Under the pieces are notes generated by a model. It had not been told where the DNA came from, searched no databases, and was given only the letters and a program-made list of their open reading frames with translations. The position numbers were made by a program, and so were the translations under genes. This document shows, piece after piece, positions 52,912 to 62,315 of a stretch of 64,000 bases of DNA. The DNA is taken from the NCBI RefSeq assembly GCF_000413855.1, contig NZ_ATGG01000020.1, positions 62,001 to 126,000 on the forward strand. Direction: 5' to 3'. Positions within the stretch are counted from its first letter, which is position 1. Each line of letters begins with the position of its first letter. Source of the DNA: Acinetobacter gyllenbergii CIP 110306 = MTCC 11365 (GTDB lineage: Bacteria > Pseudomonadota > Gammaproteobacteria > Pseudomonadales > Moraxellaceae).

Positions 52912-53592
52912 TTATCGGCCAAATTGCCGCTCGCATGGAATGCCATCATGATCACCATCCATCTTAGTATTCGGACAATTTCTTAAAAAGAAGACAGCTT
53001 CCTCATAAGAATGCATTTGAGAACAATGCTCACGCCCATCACAGCTAAATTGGGCACCTACAGCAGTTGTTGAGCGTGCTGCTTGTATAGGCCGTGCTGG
53101 ATCATGTTGCAACGCCCTTTCTGTTTTTTCAGACAACTTTACTACAGGTAAATCCCCAATCTTTTTTCGCTGTTCTTCAACAATTCGCTTTTGTTGCTCT
53201 ATCAATTGAACTGTTTTTAATTGTTCTGATTGCAGATAAGACTGATATTTCTGGAAAACCAAAACTGCCAAAATCACAATCATTACGACACCAATGACCG
53301 TAACGATTGCTCCCTGCTTAGAAGAAGTACTTGATTGAGGCGCTACAATAGTGCTTTTGCGAATAGGCGTAGGCATTAGATCCAAACGTTCAATTTGAAC
53401 AGCTTTAAATTTCCCTTTATCAGTATCGTGCACCATGGAAAATTTTAGTTTTTCTCCAAGCTTAGGTTCCCCTCCAGCTCGAGGAAAATCACGAATATGA
53501 AAGAAAATATCGCTTTGCTTCCCCTCGACTTCAATAAAACCAAAGCCCCGTTCAGCATTATATTTTTTAATTTTACCCTCAACCAACATCAT
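52912..53592 (-). CDS. Cold-shock-domain / transmembrane / Excalibur-domain protein
   Basis: A three-part protein of about 226 residues. Residues 1-70 are a cold-shock domain with the RNA-binding motifs KKYNAERGFGFIEVEG and SDIFFHIRDFP. A transmembrane helix follows (VTVIGVVMIVILAVLVF near residue 95), then a charged coiled-coil (QLKTVQLIEQQKRIVEEQRKK). The last 45 residues form an Excalibur-type calcium-binding domain (FSCDGREHCSQMHSYEEAVFFLRNCPNTKMDGDHDGIPCE). The CSD would be cytoplasmic and the Excalibur domain periplasmic. The common relative is CSD plus DUF1294; CSD plus Excalibur is less familiar. The start is ATG at 53592 or 53589; a GTG two codons upstream (53598) is possible. Confidence 0.8.
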   Translation of the reverse strand: MMLVEGKIKKYNAERGFGFIEVEGKQSDIFFHIRDFPRAGGEPKLGEKLKFSMVHDTDKGKFKAVQIERLDLMPTPIRKSTIVAPQSSTSSKQGAIVTVIGVVMIVILAVLVFQKYQSYLQSEQLKTVQLIEQQKRIVEEQRKKIGDLPVVKLSEKTERALQHDPARPIQAARSTTAVGAQFSCDGREHCSQMHSYEEAVFFLRNCPNTKMDGDHDGIPCERQFGR

Positions 53593-53627
53593 CAACACAC
53601 GCTTATTATATTGCCCCTATTCTAATC

Positions 53628-53653
53628 AAAAAGAGGCTAAAAAGCCTCTTTTA
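53628..53653 (-). terminator. Terminator of the cold-shock gene
   Basis: AAAGAGGCT/AGCCTCTTT stem (53630-53638, 53643-53651) with a 4-base loop and T run on the minus strand. It follows the csp stop codon at 53703 by about 50 bases. Confidence 0.85.
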
Positions 53654-53702
53654 TCATGTACCTAAACTAAGTGCGAATATTGAAAAATATCAACTTAAGC
53701 AA

Positions 53703-53996
53703 TTAACGTCGAAAGTTCGACAACAACTCGGTTGTAATCGACTTATTGTGATTGGCAATTTTGGTCTTCTTGGTTTTAGCAGGATTTGCATCAACACGCT
53801 CAATTTGCGTTGCTTTAAACTTCCCACCATTTTCAAGCGCCACAAATTTCACTTTTTCATTTCTTTTCGGCTCGCCTTCTGCCGCAGGAAAATCTGAAAT
53901 ATGAAAAAAGATATCGCCTTCAGATGTCGCAATAAAACCAAATCCTTTATCAGGATTATATTGCTTAATTTTTCCTTGATAGAACTCTTGTGCCAT
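53703..53996 (-). CDS. CspA-family cold shock protein with C-terminal extension
   Basis: A single cold-shock domain of about 65 residues, with RNP1-like KGFGFIATSEGDIFFH near residues 18-32 and KVKFVALENGGKFKATQIERV, followed by a roughly 30-residue basic tail (NPAKTKKTKIANHNKSITTELLSNFRR). Canonical CspA proteins end near residue 70, so the tail is extra. The protein binds single-stranded RNA or DNA and acts as an RNA chaperone (family-level). The CSD is close to that of the next gene downstream (AEGEPKRNEKVKF versus AGGEPKLGEKLKF), so the two genes probably arose by duplication. Confidence 0.9.
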   Translation of the reverse strand: MAQEFYQGKIKQYNPDKGFGFIATSEGDIFFHISDFPAAEGEPKRNEKVKFVALENGGKFKATQIERVDANPAKTKKTKIANHNKSITTELLSNFRR

Positions 53997-54042
53997 GACA
54001 TTTATCCTATGTTCTCAATGTAATCATTACAGTATATCGAAA

Positions 54043-54101
54043 TAAAAAAGAGACTTTCAATCCACCCTGAAAGGTTCTACGGATGGATCAAGTCTCTTTT
54101 T
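54043..54101 (-). terminator. Long stem-loop terminator of upp
   Basis: AAAAAGAGACTT and AAGTCTCTTTTT (from 54090) form the outer stem. ATCCA/TGGAT pair inside the loop. It lies about 16 bases past the upp stop codon (54117). Confidence 0.82.
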
Positions 54102-54116
54102 ATCGGTCTGGTAAAA

Positions 54117-54752
54117 TTAGTCTTTTTGCACGCTACCAAAAATCTTGTCACCTGCATCACCCAGACCAGGAACAATATAGCCTTCTGCATTCAGACCTTG
54201 GTCAACCGATGCGGTATAAATACGGACATCTGGATGTGCAGCTTCAACTTTGGCAATACCTTCTGGTGCAGCAACCAAAATCATGACACGAATATCTTTA
54301 CAACCACTTGCTTTCAATACATCAATGGCCGCAATTAAAGAGTTCCCTGTTGCCAGCATTGGGTCAATAATCATGGCTAAACGATTGGCAACATCTGGCA
54401 CTAACTTTTTGTAGTAAGTGCGTACTTCTAAGGTCGCTTCATCACGTTCCAGCCCCAAGACGCTGACTTTAGCACTTGGAATCAGGCTAAGAACGCCTTC
54501 AAGCATCCCGATACCAGCACGCAGAATCGGTACAATGGTGATTTTCTTCCCTGCGATACGTTGAGTTGAGACTTTCCCTGCCCACCCATCAATTTCATGA
54601 TCAACAACAGGAAGATCCTTTGTTGCTTCATAAGTCAGTAACATCGTGACTTCTTGCGCTAATTCACGAAAGTTCTTGGTACTAATGTCAGAACGACGTA
54701 GCAAGCCAAGTTTATGGCGAATAAGCGGATGACGAATTTCTTGAATCGACAC
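54117..54752 (-). CDS. upp: Uracil phosphoribosyltransferase
   Basis: Salvages uracil to UMP using PRPP. The length of 211 aa is typical. Motifs are [18 protein letters not shown] near the N-terminus, [31 protein letters not shown] near residue 75, the PRPP loop [30 protein letters not shown] near 132-160, and the end [18 protein letters not shown]. The first codon is GTG (54750-54752), with AGG upstream. It is monocistronic by its long terminator. Confidence 0.95.
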   Translation of the reverse strand: MSIQEIRHPLIRHKLGLLRRSDISTKNFRELAQEVTMLLTYEATKDLPVVDHEIDGWAGKVSTQRIAGKKITIVPILRAGIGMLEGVLSLIPSAKVSVLGLERDEATLEVRTYYKKLVPDVANRLAMIIDPMLATGNSLIAAIDVLKASGCKDIRVMILVAAPEGIAKVEAAHPDVRIYTASVDQGLNAEGYIVPGLGDAGDKIFGSVQKD

Positions 54753-54812
54753 GAGTGAGTACCTAGGTAATGTTAATCTTGTTCTATTATAAAACGTTTT
54801 TTACTCGTCAAT

Positions 54813-54844
54813 AAAAAAAAGCCCTAACTTTAGGGCTTTTTTTT
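54813..54844 (-). terminator. Terminator of the nuo operon
   Basis: GCCCTAA/TTAGGGC stem (54821-54827, 54830-54836) with T runs on both sides. It lies about 16 bases past the nuoN stop codon (54860). Confidence 0.9.
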
Positions 54845-54859
54845 ATCAGTTATACACGT

Positions 54860-56404
54860 TTAGTAAATGCCTTTTTGCACTAAAGTAAGAATAAACTCTT
54901 GTAACTCTGGTGAAACTGCAAAAACTGCATACTTAGCTAAATAAATCATTGGGTCAGGATAAATACCTAATACAAAGACTAATAAAGCAGCTCCGAGTAC
55001 CATAATACCACCAACTTGTGTACCCCAATGCTCATCAGCATCAATACGAGGCACATCTGGTGGAGTCATGTACATAACAACCATCACACGCAGGTAATAA
55101 TATAAACCGATACCACTACCAACAATTACCATTGCTGCAAGGAACCAATGTGCACCCATTACGGCTGTTTTCACAACCATGAACTTACCAATGAAGCCCG
55201 CGGTTAATGGAATACCAGCTAACGATAACATCATTACGGTTAAAGTCGCAGTCAAGATCGGACGACGCCAGAACAAACCACGATACTCAGCTAAACTACC
55301 AGCTTCATCCTTATTGTTATAAGGACTCGACATTAATGTCACGACACCAAAAGCACCAACAGTGGTCAACACATAAGTAATAATGTAAACATTGACTGTT
55401 TCAAAGGTCATGAAACCACGAATTTGAATAAATTCAATATTTTGTGCGCTAACCAAAGCAACCAATAGATAACCGAAATGAGCAATCGATGAATAAGCAA
55501 GGATACGCTTGAGATTGACTTGACGAACAGCCAATAAGTTACCAACGACGATCGAAACGACAGCCAGAATGGTAACCATTAATTTTAGACTATCGGCAAG
55601 AATAAATCCTGAAGATAAAACATATCTAGCAAATAAGCCAATCATGGCAACTTTAGAGACTGTTGCTAAGAATGTAGCCATTGGTGCAGGTGCACCAGCA
55701 TACACATCAGGTGTCCACTTATGGAAAGGTGCTAATGATAGCTTAAACCCAACTGCAAAAAGTATAAGTCCAAGTCCAAGCACAACAGCAGGCTGACTAA
55801 AGCTATTAAACATTCGGCTTGGTTCGGCTGCAAAAGATAAGCTACCTGTATAAGCATAAACGTAGGCCATCCCCATAAGCAACATTGCAGAAGCCGTTGC
55901 CGAAAGCACAAGATATTTAATCCCAGCTTCCAAAGACTGACTACGTTGATAGGTATAAGCCAACATGCCATACACAGGAATCGACATTAATTCCAAGCTA
56001 ATAAAGAATGATGCATAGTTCGTACTCGCAACTAATAACATCGCCCCTGTCACTGAACACAGTAACAAGATATAAAGCTCTTCGCGGTTTTCCTTATAGG
56101 TCTCAATATAAGCATGAGACAAAGTACAACAAGCCAAGGCTGCAATTAGAATCAGAAATTGATAGAGCATGGTAAATGGATCAACCATAAACATGCCCAT
56201 GATATTTGATGGAATGAAACTCCCACTAAATATCGTATAGATAATCAAAATCGCAGCTAAATTCAGACCGACAACCGAAGTTGTCGCAATCAGGTTGTGA
56301 TTACGTTTAATCGCTGTCAACAACATCACGACGATTGCAGTCAAAGCAACAATCATCACTGGAGCAAGTGGCATAAGCTCAGAAAAAGAAAGTGTGAAGT
56401 TCAT
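54860..56404 (-). CDS. nuoN: NADH-quinone oxidoreductase subunit N
   Basis: An antiporter-like membrane subunit of complex I, 514 residues with about 14 helices. The conserved proton channel region shows SLELMSIPVYGMLAY near residue 130 and GLILFAVGFKLSLAPFHKWTPDVYAGAPAPMATFLATVSKVA near 215-250, with the key lysine of the TM7/8 region. It is the last gene of the nuo operon, with the terminator following. A 3-base gap separates it from nuoM. Confidence 0.95.
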   Translation of the reverse strand: MNFTLSFSELMPLAPVMIVALTAIVVMLLTAIKRNHNLIATTSVVGLNLAAILIIYTIFSGSFIPSNIMGMFMVDPFTMLYQFLILIAALACCTLSHAYIETYKENREELYILLLCSVTGAMLLVASTNYASFFISLELMSIPVYGMLAYTYQRSQSLEAGIKYLVLSATASAMLLMGMAYVYAYTGSLSFAAEPSRMFNSFSQPAVVLGLGLILFAVGFKLSLAPFHKWTPDVYAGAPAPMATFLATVSKVAMIGLFARYVLSSGFILADSLKLMVTILAVVSIVVGNLLAVRQVNLKRILAYSSIAHFGYLLVALVSAQNIEFIQIRGFMTFETVNVYIITYVLTTVGAFGVVTLMSSPYNNKDEAGSLAEYRGLFWRRPILTATLTVMMLSLAGIPLTAGFIGKFMVVKTAVMGAHWFLAAMVIVGSGIGLYYYLRVMVVMYMTPPDVPRIDADEHWGTQVGGIMVLGAALLVFVLGIYPDPMIYLAKYAVFAVSPELQEFILTLVQKGIY

Positions 56405-56407
56405 GAT

Positions 56408-58015
56408 TTATTGCATCTCCACATGTTCAAGTTGAGTTGCAGCCTGTTGAACAGTTTCAACAACTTCTTGTACTGGCATATAACTATTTACCAACCACTG
56501 CATGCTTGAATGAGACATATCCAAGAAAGTTTGTGGGTAAATACCTAACCAAACTAAACCAATTACACAGATCATCAGAATGCTGACTTCACGTGCAGAT
56601 AGATCTTTTAACGGTGTTTTGTAGTGCTGCTTTTGTTCTGGATTCGGTTCACCAAATAAAGCTTTGTGAATCAGAATCAGACCATAAAGACCCGCAAACA
56701 CCAAGCTCACTGCGGCAATAATCGTGAAAGTCGGATACGCTTTGAATGAACCCATAAGAATCAGGAATTCACCAATAAAGTTACCTAGACCCGGTACACC
56801 TACGAGCGCTGCAACAAAGAACATTAAGAAGAATGGCAAATATTGCAGTTGACCACGAAGACCGCCCATTAAGCGTAAATCACGTGTATGCACACGCTCA
56901 TAGACTTGACCCGACATAATGAACAATGCAGCAGATGATAAGCCATGTGCCAACATCATGATCATTAAGCCTTGGAAAGTCAGAATATTACCTGCATAAA
57001 TTGCAAGTAAGATGAAACCCATGTGTGAAATTGACGTGTACGCAAGTAAACGTTTCATGTCAGTTTGTTGGTACGCAAGGAATGCACCGTAGAAAATACC
57101 AATCAAGCCCAAAATGATCGCAATATCAGCGAACTGTGCTGACGCTGCTGGGAAGAATGGAATTACGAAACGAAGTAAACCATACGCTGCTGTTTTAATC
57201 AAAATACCAGCTAAATCCACAGAACCCGCTGTTGGTGCTTGCGCATGCGCATCAGGCAACCAGCCGTGTAATGGGAAGACAGGTAGTTTCACCGCAAAAC
57301 CGATGAACATACACACCATAAAGCCATATGCCAATGCTGGTACTTCTTTATCCAAGTGATTCGCCATACTCATGAGATAATAGTAATTAAAACTAATCTC
57401 TTGTGTATGCATGTATCCATAAGCAACCAGCCCCAAGATACCGATCAACATGATCAAACCAGCAACTTGTGTATAGAGGAAGAACTTGGTTGCAGCGTAA
57501 ACACGTGAACGACCATTCGAGCCTTTATGACCCCATAACGCAATCAAGAAATAGATTGGTACAAGCATCATCTCCCAGAAGAAGAAGAACAAGAATAAGT
57601 CAATCGCCAAGAATACACCGATAACCCCACCTAAACTCCACAGGAGGTTTAAGTGGAAGAAACCTACGTTCTTTTGGATCTCACCCCATGAACAGCCTAC
57701 TGCAAGTACACCCAGTAAGGCAGTCAACAGCACCATAAGCAGAGATAAACCATCCACCGCTAAGTGAATGCTAATACCTAAACTCTGAATCCAAGGTAGG
57801 TAGAATTCAGCAGCCCATTGGGGAGCTGGGCTACCTACAGCATAGCTATATGTACCACTTTGCCAAAGTGCAATGCCCAAACCAAAGGTAATGAGCATAC
57901 CAATCAAGGCAATCCAACGCGGTAAATGTTGGTCGTATTTATCAACCAACCAACAAATAAAACCAGCAATGAAAGGAACTAAAATCAGTGCGGGTAAAAT
58001 TAAATTGTTTTCCAT
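56408..58015 (-). CDS. nuoM: NADH-quinone oxidoreductase subunit M
   Basis: An antiporter-like proton-pumping subunit, 535 residues. Characteristic segments are FFWEMMLVPIYFLIALWGHKG near residue 140, FIGFAVKLPVFPLHGWLPDAHAQAPTAGSVDLAGILIKTAAYGLLRF near 225-270 with the conserved lysine and histidine, and LLAYTSISHMGF near 320. The ATG at 58015 is chosen (five codons after the start of the open frame), giving a 1-base gap to nuoL. Confidence 0.95.
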   Translation of the reverse strand: MENNLILPALILVPFIAGFICWLVDKYDQHLPRWIALIGMLITFGLGIALWQSGTYSYAVGSPAPQWAAEFYLPWIQSLGISIHLAVDGLSLLMVLLTALLGVLAVGCSWGEIQKNVGFFHLNLLWSLGGVIGVFLAIDLFLFFFFWEMMLVPIYFLIALWGHKGSNGRSRVYAATKFFLYTQVAGLIMLIGILGLVAYGYMHTQEISFNYYYLMSMANHLDKEVPALAYGFMVCMFIGFAVKLPVFPLHGWLPDAHAQAPTAGSVDLAGILIKTAAYGLLRFVIPFFPAASAQFADIAIILGLIGIFYGAFLAYQQTDMKRLLAYTSISHMGFILLAIYAGNILTFQGLMIMMLAHGLSSAALFIMSGQVYERVHTRDLRLMGGLRGQLQYLPFFLMFFVAALVGVPGLGNFIGEFLILMGSFKAYPTFTIIAAVSLVFAGLYGLILIHKALFGEPNPEQKQHYKTPLKDLSAREVSILMICVIGLVWLGIYPQTFLDMSHSSMQWLVNSYMPVQEVVETVQQAATQLEHVEMQ

Positions 58016-58016
58016 T

Positions 58017-59912
58017 TTATTTCCCCACAACCTGAATCACGATCAAGATCATCAATAACACCACTACACCGAGTGACATGCTTGATGCGTATTCACGTAA
58101 TGAACCGGTTTGACGCGAACTGGTAAAGCTATTCCCGCCCTTCACAATGGCAGGCAATACTAACCATAAACCGTCAACTGGATCACGACCTAAAATTTTC
58201 GCAATCAATAAATAAGGTTTTACAAATACGATGTCATACAAGGCATCGAAACCGAATGCTGTACGGCAGATATGCGCTAAGCCTGAACCCAAAGAAGTCT
58301 GAGCAAACGATTTTACTGCGCCATACGCAAAGGCAAACAAGAAGATACCAACAGCCAAACCAACAAGGGCCACACCACTTGCTAAATGTTCAGCATGTGC
58401 AACAGCCGCTTCTAAGCTTTCAGGAATCACAAAACTTGGAATGCTTGCAGCAGTCAATAATTTTGCGACTGGCGCTTGCAGGAAGTAACCGATACCGGTC
58501 GATAACGCAGCAAGAATTGCAAGCGGTGCCCAGTAAGTCACGCCATGAATCGCATGCGCATGAGTTTTCTCTTCGCCGAAGAACACCACCCAAATTAAAC
58601 GGAAAGTATAGATAGACGTTAAGAATGCACCAGCAACACCTACCCAGTACAAGGTATGGTAAAGCGGAAGATTTGCAATAGTCGACTGTGCATAGACTGC
58701 ACCCAAGATCGCATCTTTAGAGAAGAAGCCAACGGTCACGATTGGAAGTGCAGCTAAGGCGCCACCACCGATAACGAAACACCAGAATACGAATGGAATC
58801 TTTTTACGTAATCCACCCATTTTGAAAATATTCTGTTCGTGGTGACATGCAAGAATTACGGCACCTGAAGAAAGGAACAATAACGCTTTGAAGAATGCAT
58901 GAGCCAACATGTGGAATAAACCAGCTTGGTATGCTTCAGCACCCACTGCCATAAACATATAACCGAGCTGACTCATGGTTGAGTAAGCCAAGATACGTTT
59001 GATATCAGTTTGCACCAATGCGGCAAAGCCTGCCACCAGCAAGGTCACTGCACCCGTAATCGAAATGAATTGCATCACTTCTGGCGCCATTTCCATCACT
59101 GAGAACATACGGCAGCATAGGTAAACACCTGCTGTCACCATTGTTGCGGCGTGGATCAATGCAGAAACTGGTGTAGGACCAGCCATCGCATCGGCTAACC
59201 AAGTTTGTAATGGAATTTGTGCTGATTTACCTGCTGCACCCAAGAACAACATCAATGCTGTCCAGATCGACAATGATGAGCTTTGCGTCATCACAGTCGC
59301 TGCATTTTCAACAATGTACTGTGTATTCAACGTACCAAACTGTTGATAGAGCAAGAACAATGCGATGAGTAAAAATACGTCACCCACACGTGTTACGGTA
59401 AATGCCTTGATTGCTGCCCAACCATTTGCAGGGTTTGAGTAGTAGAAACCAATCAATAGATATGAACACAGACCTACGCCTTCCCAACCCAAGAACAATA
59501 ACGCCAAGTTATCGCCAAGTACCAACAACAACATGCTGGCAACGAACAGGTTGAAATAAGAGAAGAAACGTGCGTAATCTTCTTCACCACGCATATACCA
59601 AGATGCGAAGATGTGAATCAAGAAACCAACACCCGTGATCATGCCTGTCATCAATAATGACAAACCATCAAGGTGCAAGCTAATGCCTGGCTCAAAACCG
59701 CCAACACTGAACCATGTCCATAAGTGTTGAACAAAAACGGTTTGGCCACTGCTGGTAAATGCAAGGCCAGCAATTAAAGCAAATAACGCAGATAAACCAA
59801 CTGAACCGACACCAATAATGGCAGCGACATTTTCAGACAGTTTGTTACGCCCTGCCGCTAACAGGATAAAACCAATGAGCGGGAATAAAACGGTTAAATA
59901 TAATGTACTCAT
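58017..59912 (-). CDS. nuoL: NADH-quinone oxidoreductase subunit L
   Basis: The largest antiporter-like subunit, 631 residues, with the long lateral helix at the C-terminus. [22 protein letters not shown] near residue 140, [41 protein letters not shown] near 222-262 and [18 protein letters not shown] near 310 are diagnostic. Overlaps nuoK by 4 bases (ATGA). The C-terminal tail past 570 is variable between species. Confidence 0.96.
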   Translation of the reverse strand: MSTLYLTVLFPLIGFILLAAGRNKLSENVAAIIGVGSVGLSALFALIAGLAFTSSGQTVFVQHLWTWFSVGGFEPGISLHLDGLSLLMTGMITGVGFLIHIFASWYMRGEEDYARFFSYFNLFVASMLLLVLGDNLALLFLGWEGVGLCSYLLIGFYYSNPANGWAAIKAFTVTRVGDVFLLIALFLLYQQFGTLNTQYIVENAATVMTQSSSLSIWTALMLFLGAAGKSAQIPLQTWLADAMAGPTPVSALIHAATMVTAGVYLCCRMFSVMEMAPEVMQFISITGAVTLLVAGFAALVQTDIKRILAYSTMSQLGYMFMAVGAEAYQAGLFHMLAHAFFKALLFLSSGAVILACHHEQNIFKMGGLRKKIPFVFWCFVIGGGALAALPIVTVGFFSKDAILGAVYAQSTIANLPLYHTLYWVGVAGAFLTSIYTFRLIWVVFFGEEKTHAHAIHGVTYWAPLAILAALSTGIGYFLQAPVAKLLTAASIPSFVIPESLEAAVAHAEHLASGVALVGLAVGIFLFAFAYGAVKSFAQTSLGSGLAHICRTAFGFDALYDIVFVKPYLLIAKILGRDPVDGLWLVLPAIVKGGNSFTSSRQTGSLREYASSMSLGVVVLLMILIVIQVVGK

Positions 59913-60217
59913 CCGCGCATCTCACTAGCAGCATCCACATCCAGATGATGGAAGCGATGATAAAACTGAAGGACGATCGCAAGACCGATACATGCCTCTG
60001 CTGCAGCAAGCGTCAGAATCAGGATGAACATGATCTGTCCATCTGGCTGCGCCCATACGCTACCCGCTAAAACGAATGCCAAAGCCGCGGCATTCATCAT
60101 TACTTCAAGGCTCATTAGCATAAATAAAAGGTTGCGTCGCACCATTACACCGTAAAAACCCAGTGCAAAAAGGATGGTTGCAACGATCAAACCATGTTCT
60201 AAAGGGATGTGTCCCAT
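59909..60217 (-). CDS. nuoK: NADH-quinone oxidoreductase subunit K
   Basis: A small three-helix subunit of 102 residues. [48 protein letters not shown] carries the conserved glutamate of helix 2, and [21 protein letters not shown] the one of helix 3. Overlaps nuoJ by one base and nuoL by four, so translation is coupled. Confidence 0.96.
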   Translation of the reverse strand: MGHIPLEHGLIVATILFALGFYGVMVRRNLLFMLMSLEVMMNAAALAFVLAGSVWAQPDGQIMFILILTLAAAEACIGLAIVLQFYHRFHHLDVDAASEMRG

Positions 60218-60738
60218 TATTCTTTATCCTCTTCTGCACCTGGTTCACGTTTGCCTAAGTGGAATGCTGCAACCAGTGCTGCTAGCAATAACATCGCGGC
60301 AACTTCTACCAATAATAGATAGTGAGTAAATAGTGCTTGACCGACAGCTTTCGGACCTACAACTTCTGCTCCCATCGGCGCAGAAATTGTGGTGTATTCG
60401 CCACCGAGCATCCACACCAAAAGCAAGCCCAATAAAAAGCTCATCAGTGCAGGAAAAGCCCAAGCCTCTGAACTCAACCATTTACTTTCTTGTTCAATGG
60501 TTTCTTGTCCAAGATTCAGCATCATCACAACGAAGACGAACAAGACCATAATGGCACCGGCATATACGATGATCTCAAGGGCAGCCGCGAACGGCGCACC
60601 CACGATCATGAAAATACCAGCAACCGCTAGAAGAGAAACGATCAAACTTAACAGTGCATGCACCGGATTCGTGTTAGTCACAACACGAACCGTTGAAACG
60701 ATGGCCACAAGTGCCATCAAATAAAATGGCCACATCAT
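60217..60738 (-). CDS. nuoJ: NADH-quinone oxidoreductase subunit J
   Basis: A five-helix membrane subunit of 173 residues. The family core [54 protein letters not shown] near residues 24-77 includes the pi-bulge helix (TM3) needed for quinone coupling. It ends in a charged tail ([11 protein letters not shown]). Start overlaps the nuoI stop by 4 bases. Confidence 0.96.
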   Translation of the reverse strand: MMWPFYLMALVAIVSTVRVVTNTNPVHALLSLIVSLLAVAGIFMIVGAPFAAALEIIVYAGAIMVLFVFVVMMLNLGQETIEQESKWLSSEAWAFPALMSFLLGLLLVWMLGGEYTTISAPMGAEVVGPKAVGQALFTHYLLLVEVAAMLLLAALVAAFHLGKREPGAEEDKE

Positions 60739-61277
60739 GGTAATAAGCTCCGTACATCAACTGGTGCACTTTCTTTCTGTGCTTGACCTTTTTCTTTGCC
60801 GCTTACAGCCATACCAGTGACACGGTAGAAGTTGTAGTCAGGATATTTACCCGGTCCAGAAATGAGTAAATTCTCTTTTTCATAAACCAAGTCTTGACGT
60901 ACATATTCACCCAATTCGAAATCTGGGGTCAGCTGAATGGCAGTCGTTGGACATGCTTCTTCGCACATACCGCAGAAAATGCAGCGTGAGAAGTTAATAC
61001 GGAAAAATTCTGGATACCAACGACCATCTTCTTTTTCCGCTTTTTGTAATGAAATACAGCCAACTGGGCAAGCAACCGCACATAGGTTACATGCCACACA
61101 ACGCTCTTCACCGTCTGGATCACGCGTCAATACAATACGACCACGGTAGCGTGGTGGCACAATTTGTTCAGCCGGTACTTCTGGATATAAAATCGTGTCA
61201 CGTTTACGTGTGACATGGCTAAACACCATCCACAACGAACGTACAATCGATCCGAATCCAGCTAGAATTTTATACAT
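60735..61277 (-). CDS. nuoI: NADH-quinone oxidoreductase subunit I
   Basis: The peripheral-arm subunit that carries clusters N6a and N6b. Two [4Fe-4S] motifs are complete: [15 protein letters not shown] near residue 60 and [16 protein letters not shown] near 100. The basic N-terminus ([19 protein letters not shown]) is membrane-associated. The length of 180 aa is standard. It has an 18-base gap to nuoH upstream. Confidence 0.96.
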   Translation of the reverse strand: MYKILAGFGSIVRSLWMVFSHVTRKRDTILYPEVPAEQIVPPRYRGRIVLTRDPDGEERCVACNLCAVACPVGCISLQKAEKEDGRWYPEFFRINFSRCIFCGMCEEACPTTAIQLTPDFELGEYVRQDLVYEKENLLISGPGKYPDYNFYRVTGMAVSGKEKGQAQKESAPVDVRSLLP

Positions 61278-61295
61278 TTTGTACTCCCTGCTGTC

Positions 61296-62312
61296 CTAGG
61301 CCTGATTCATCAGAATCACAGCACCAGTCACTAACAAGTTGACCAACGCCAATGGCAAACAAACTTTCCAACCAAAGTTCATCACTTGGTCATAACGAGG
61401 ACGCATTAACGAACCACGCGCCAAGACAAACATCATTACGAAGAATGCTGTTTTAATCACGAACCAGAATAATGGTGGAACAAATGGAATTTCTAAGTTA
61501 AATGGTGCAAGCCATCCGCCGAAGAATAAAGTCACGATCAATGCCGAGATCAATACGACGTTGACGTATTCCGCAACGAAGAACATCCCCCACTTCATAC
61601 CACCGTATTCAACATGGTAACCTTCCGCCAATTCTTGCTCAGCTTCAGGTTGGTCAAATGGATGACGATGCGTGACCGCAACACCCGCAACCACAAAGAT
61701 CAAGAAACCTAAGAATTGAGGAATGATGAACCACATATCACGTTGTGCTTCAACGATTTCACGCATGTTGAATGAGCCGGCAATCGCAACCACACCCATC
61801 AACGAGATACCCAAAAACACTTCATAAGAAATGGTTTGAGCCGCAGAACGAAGACCACCAAGTAATGAGTATTTGTTGTTCGATGCCCAACCACCAAATA
61901 ACACTGCATAGACTGCGATACCCGCCATTGCCATAAAGAACAATAGACCGATACTCATATCTGCAACGCCCAGTGTAGGACTTACTGGGATCACCATAAA
62001 CGAAAGTACCGCAGTTGCCATCGCAACGGCTGGTGCTAAACGGAAAGTCAGCTTATCAGCAAACTTCGGTGTCCAGTCTTCTTTGAACATGATCTTGAGC
62101 ATGTCGGCAACAATCTGGAACATACCGCCAGGACCAACACGGTTTGGACCATAACGGTCTTGCCATAATGCCAAGAGACGACGCTCAATAAATGACATTA
62201 AAGCAGCAACCAAAACCACTACAAGCAAGATCACAATCGCCTGAATCACTGAATAAGCGATTGGCCAGTTCTCAGCCCAAAGTGGCGTTTGACGTATAAT
62301 TTCTTGATTCAT
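61296..62312 (-). CDS. nuoH: NADH-quinone oxidoreductase subunit H
   Basis: The membrane subunit that forms most of the quinone-binding chamber, 338 residues with eight helices. [38 protein letters not shown] sequence (here SFIERR...) near residues 40-75, [41 protein letters not shown] near 125-165 and [27 protein letters not shown] near 215 are diagnostic. A 3-base gap separates it from nuoG. Confidence 0.96.
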   Translation of the reverse strand: MNQEIIRQTPLWAENWPIAYSVIQAIVILLVVVLVAALMSFIERRLLALWQDRYGPNRVGPGGMFQIVADMLKIMFKEDWTPKFADKLTFRLAPAVAMATAVLSFMVIPVSPTLGVADMSIGLLFFMAMAGIAVYAVLFGGWASNNKYSLLGGLRSAAQTISYEVFLGISLMGVVAIAGSFNMREIVEAQRDMWFIIPQFLGFLIFVVAGVAVTHRHPFDQPEAEQELAEGYHVEYGGMKWGMFFVAEYVNVVLISALIVTLFFGGWLAPFNLEIPFVPPLFWFVIKTAFFVMMFVLARGSLMRPRYDQVMNFGWKVCLPLALVNLLVTGAVILMNQA

Positions 62313-62315
62313 GAA

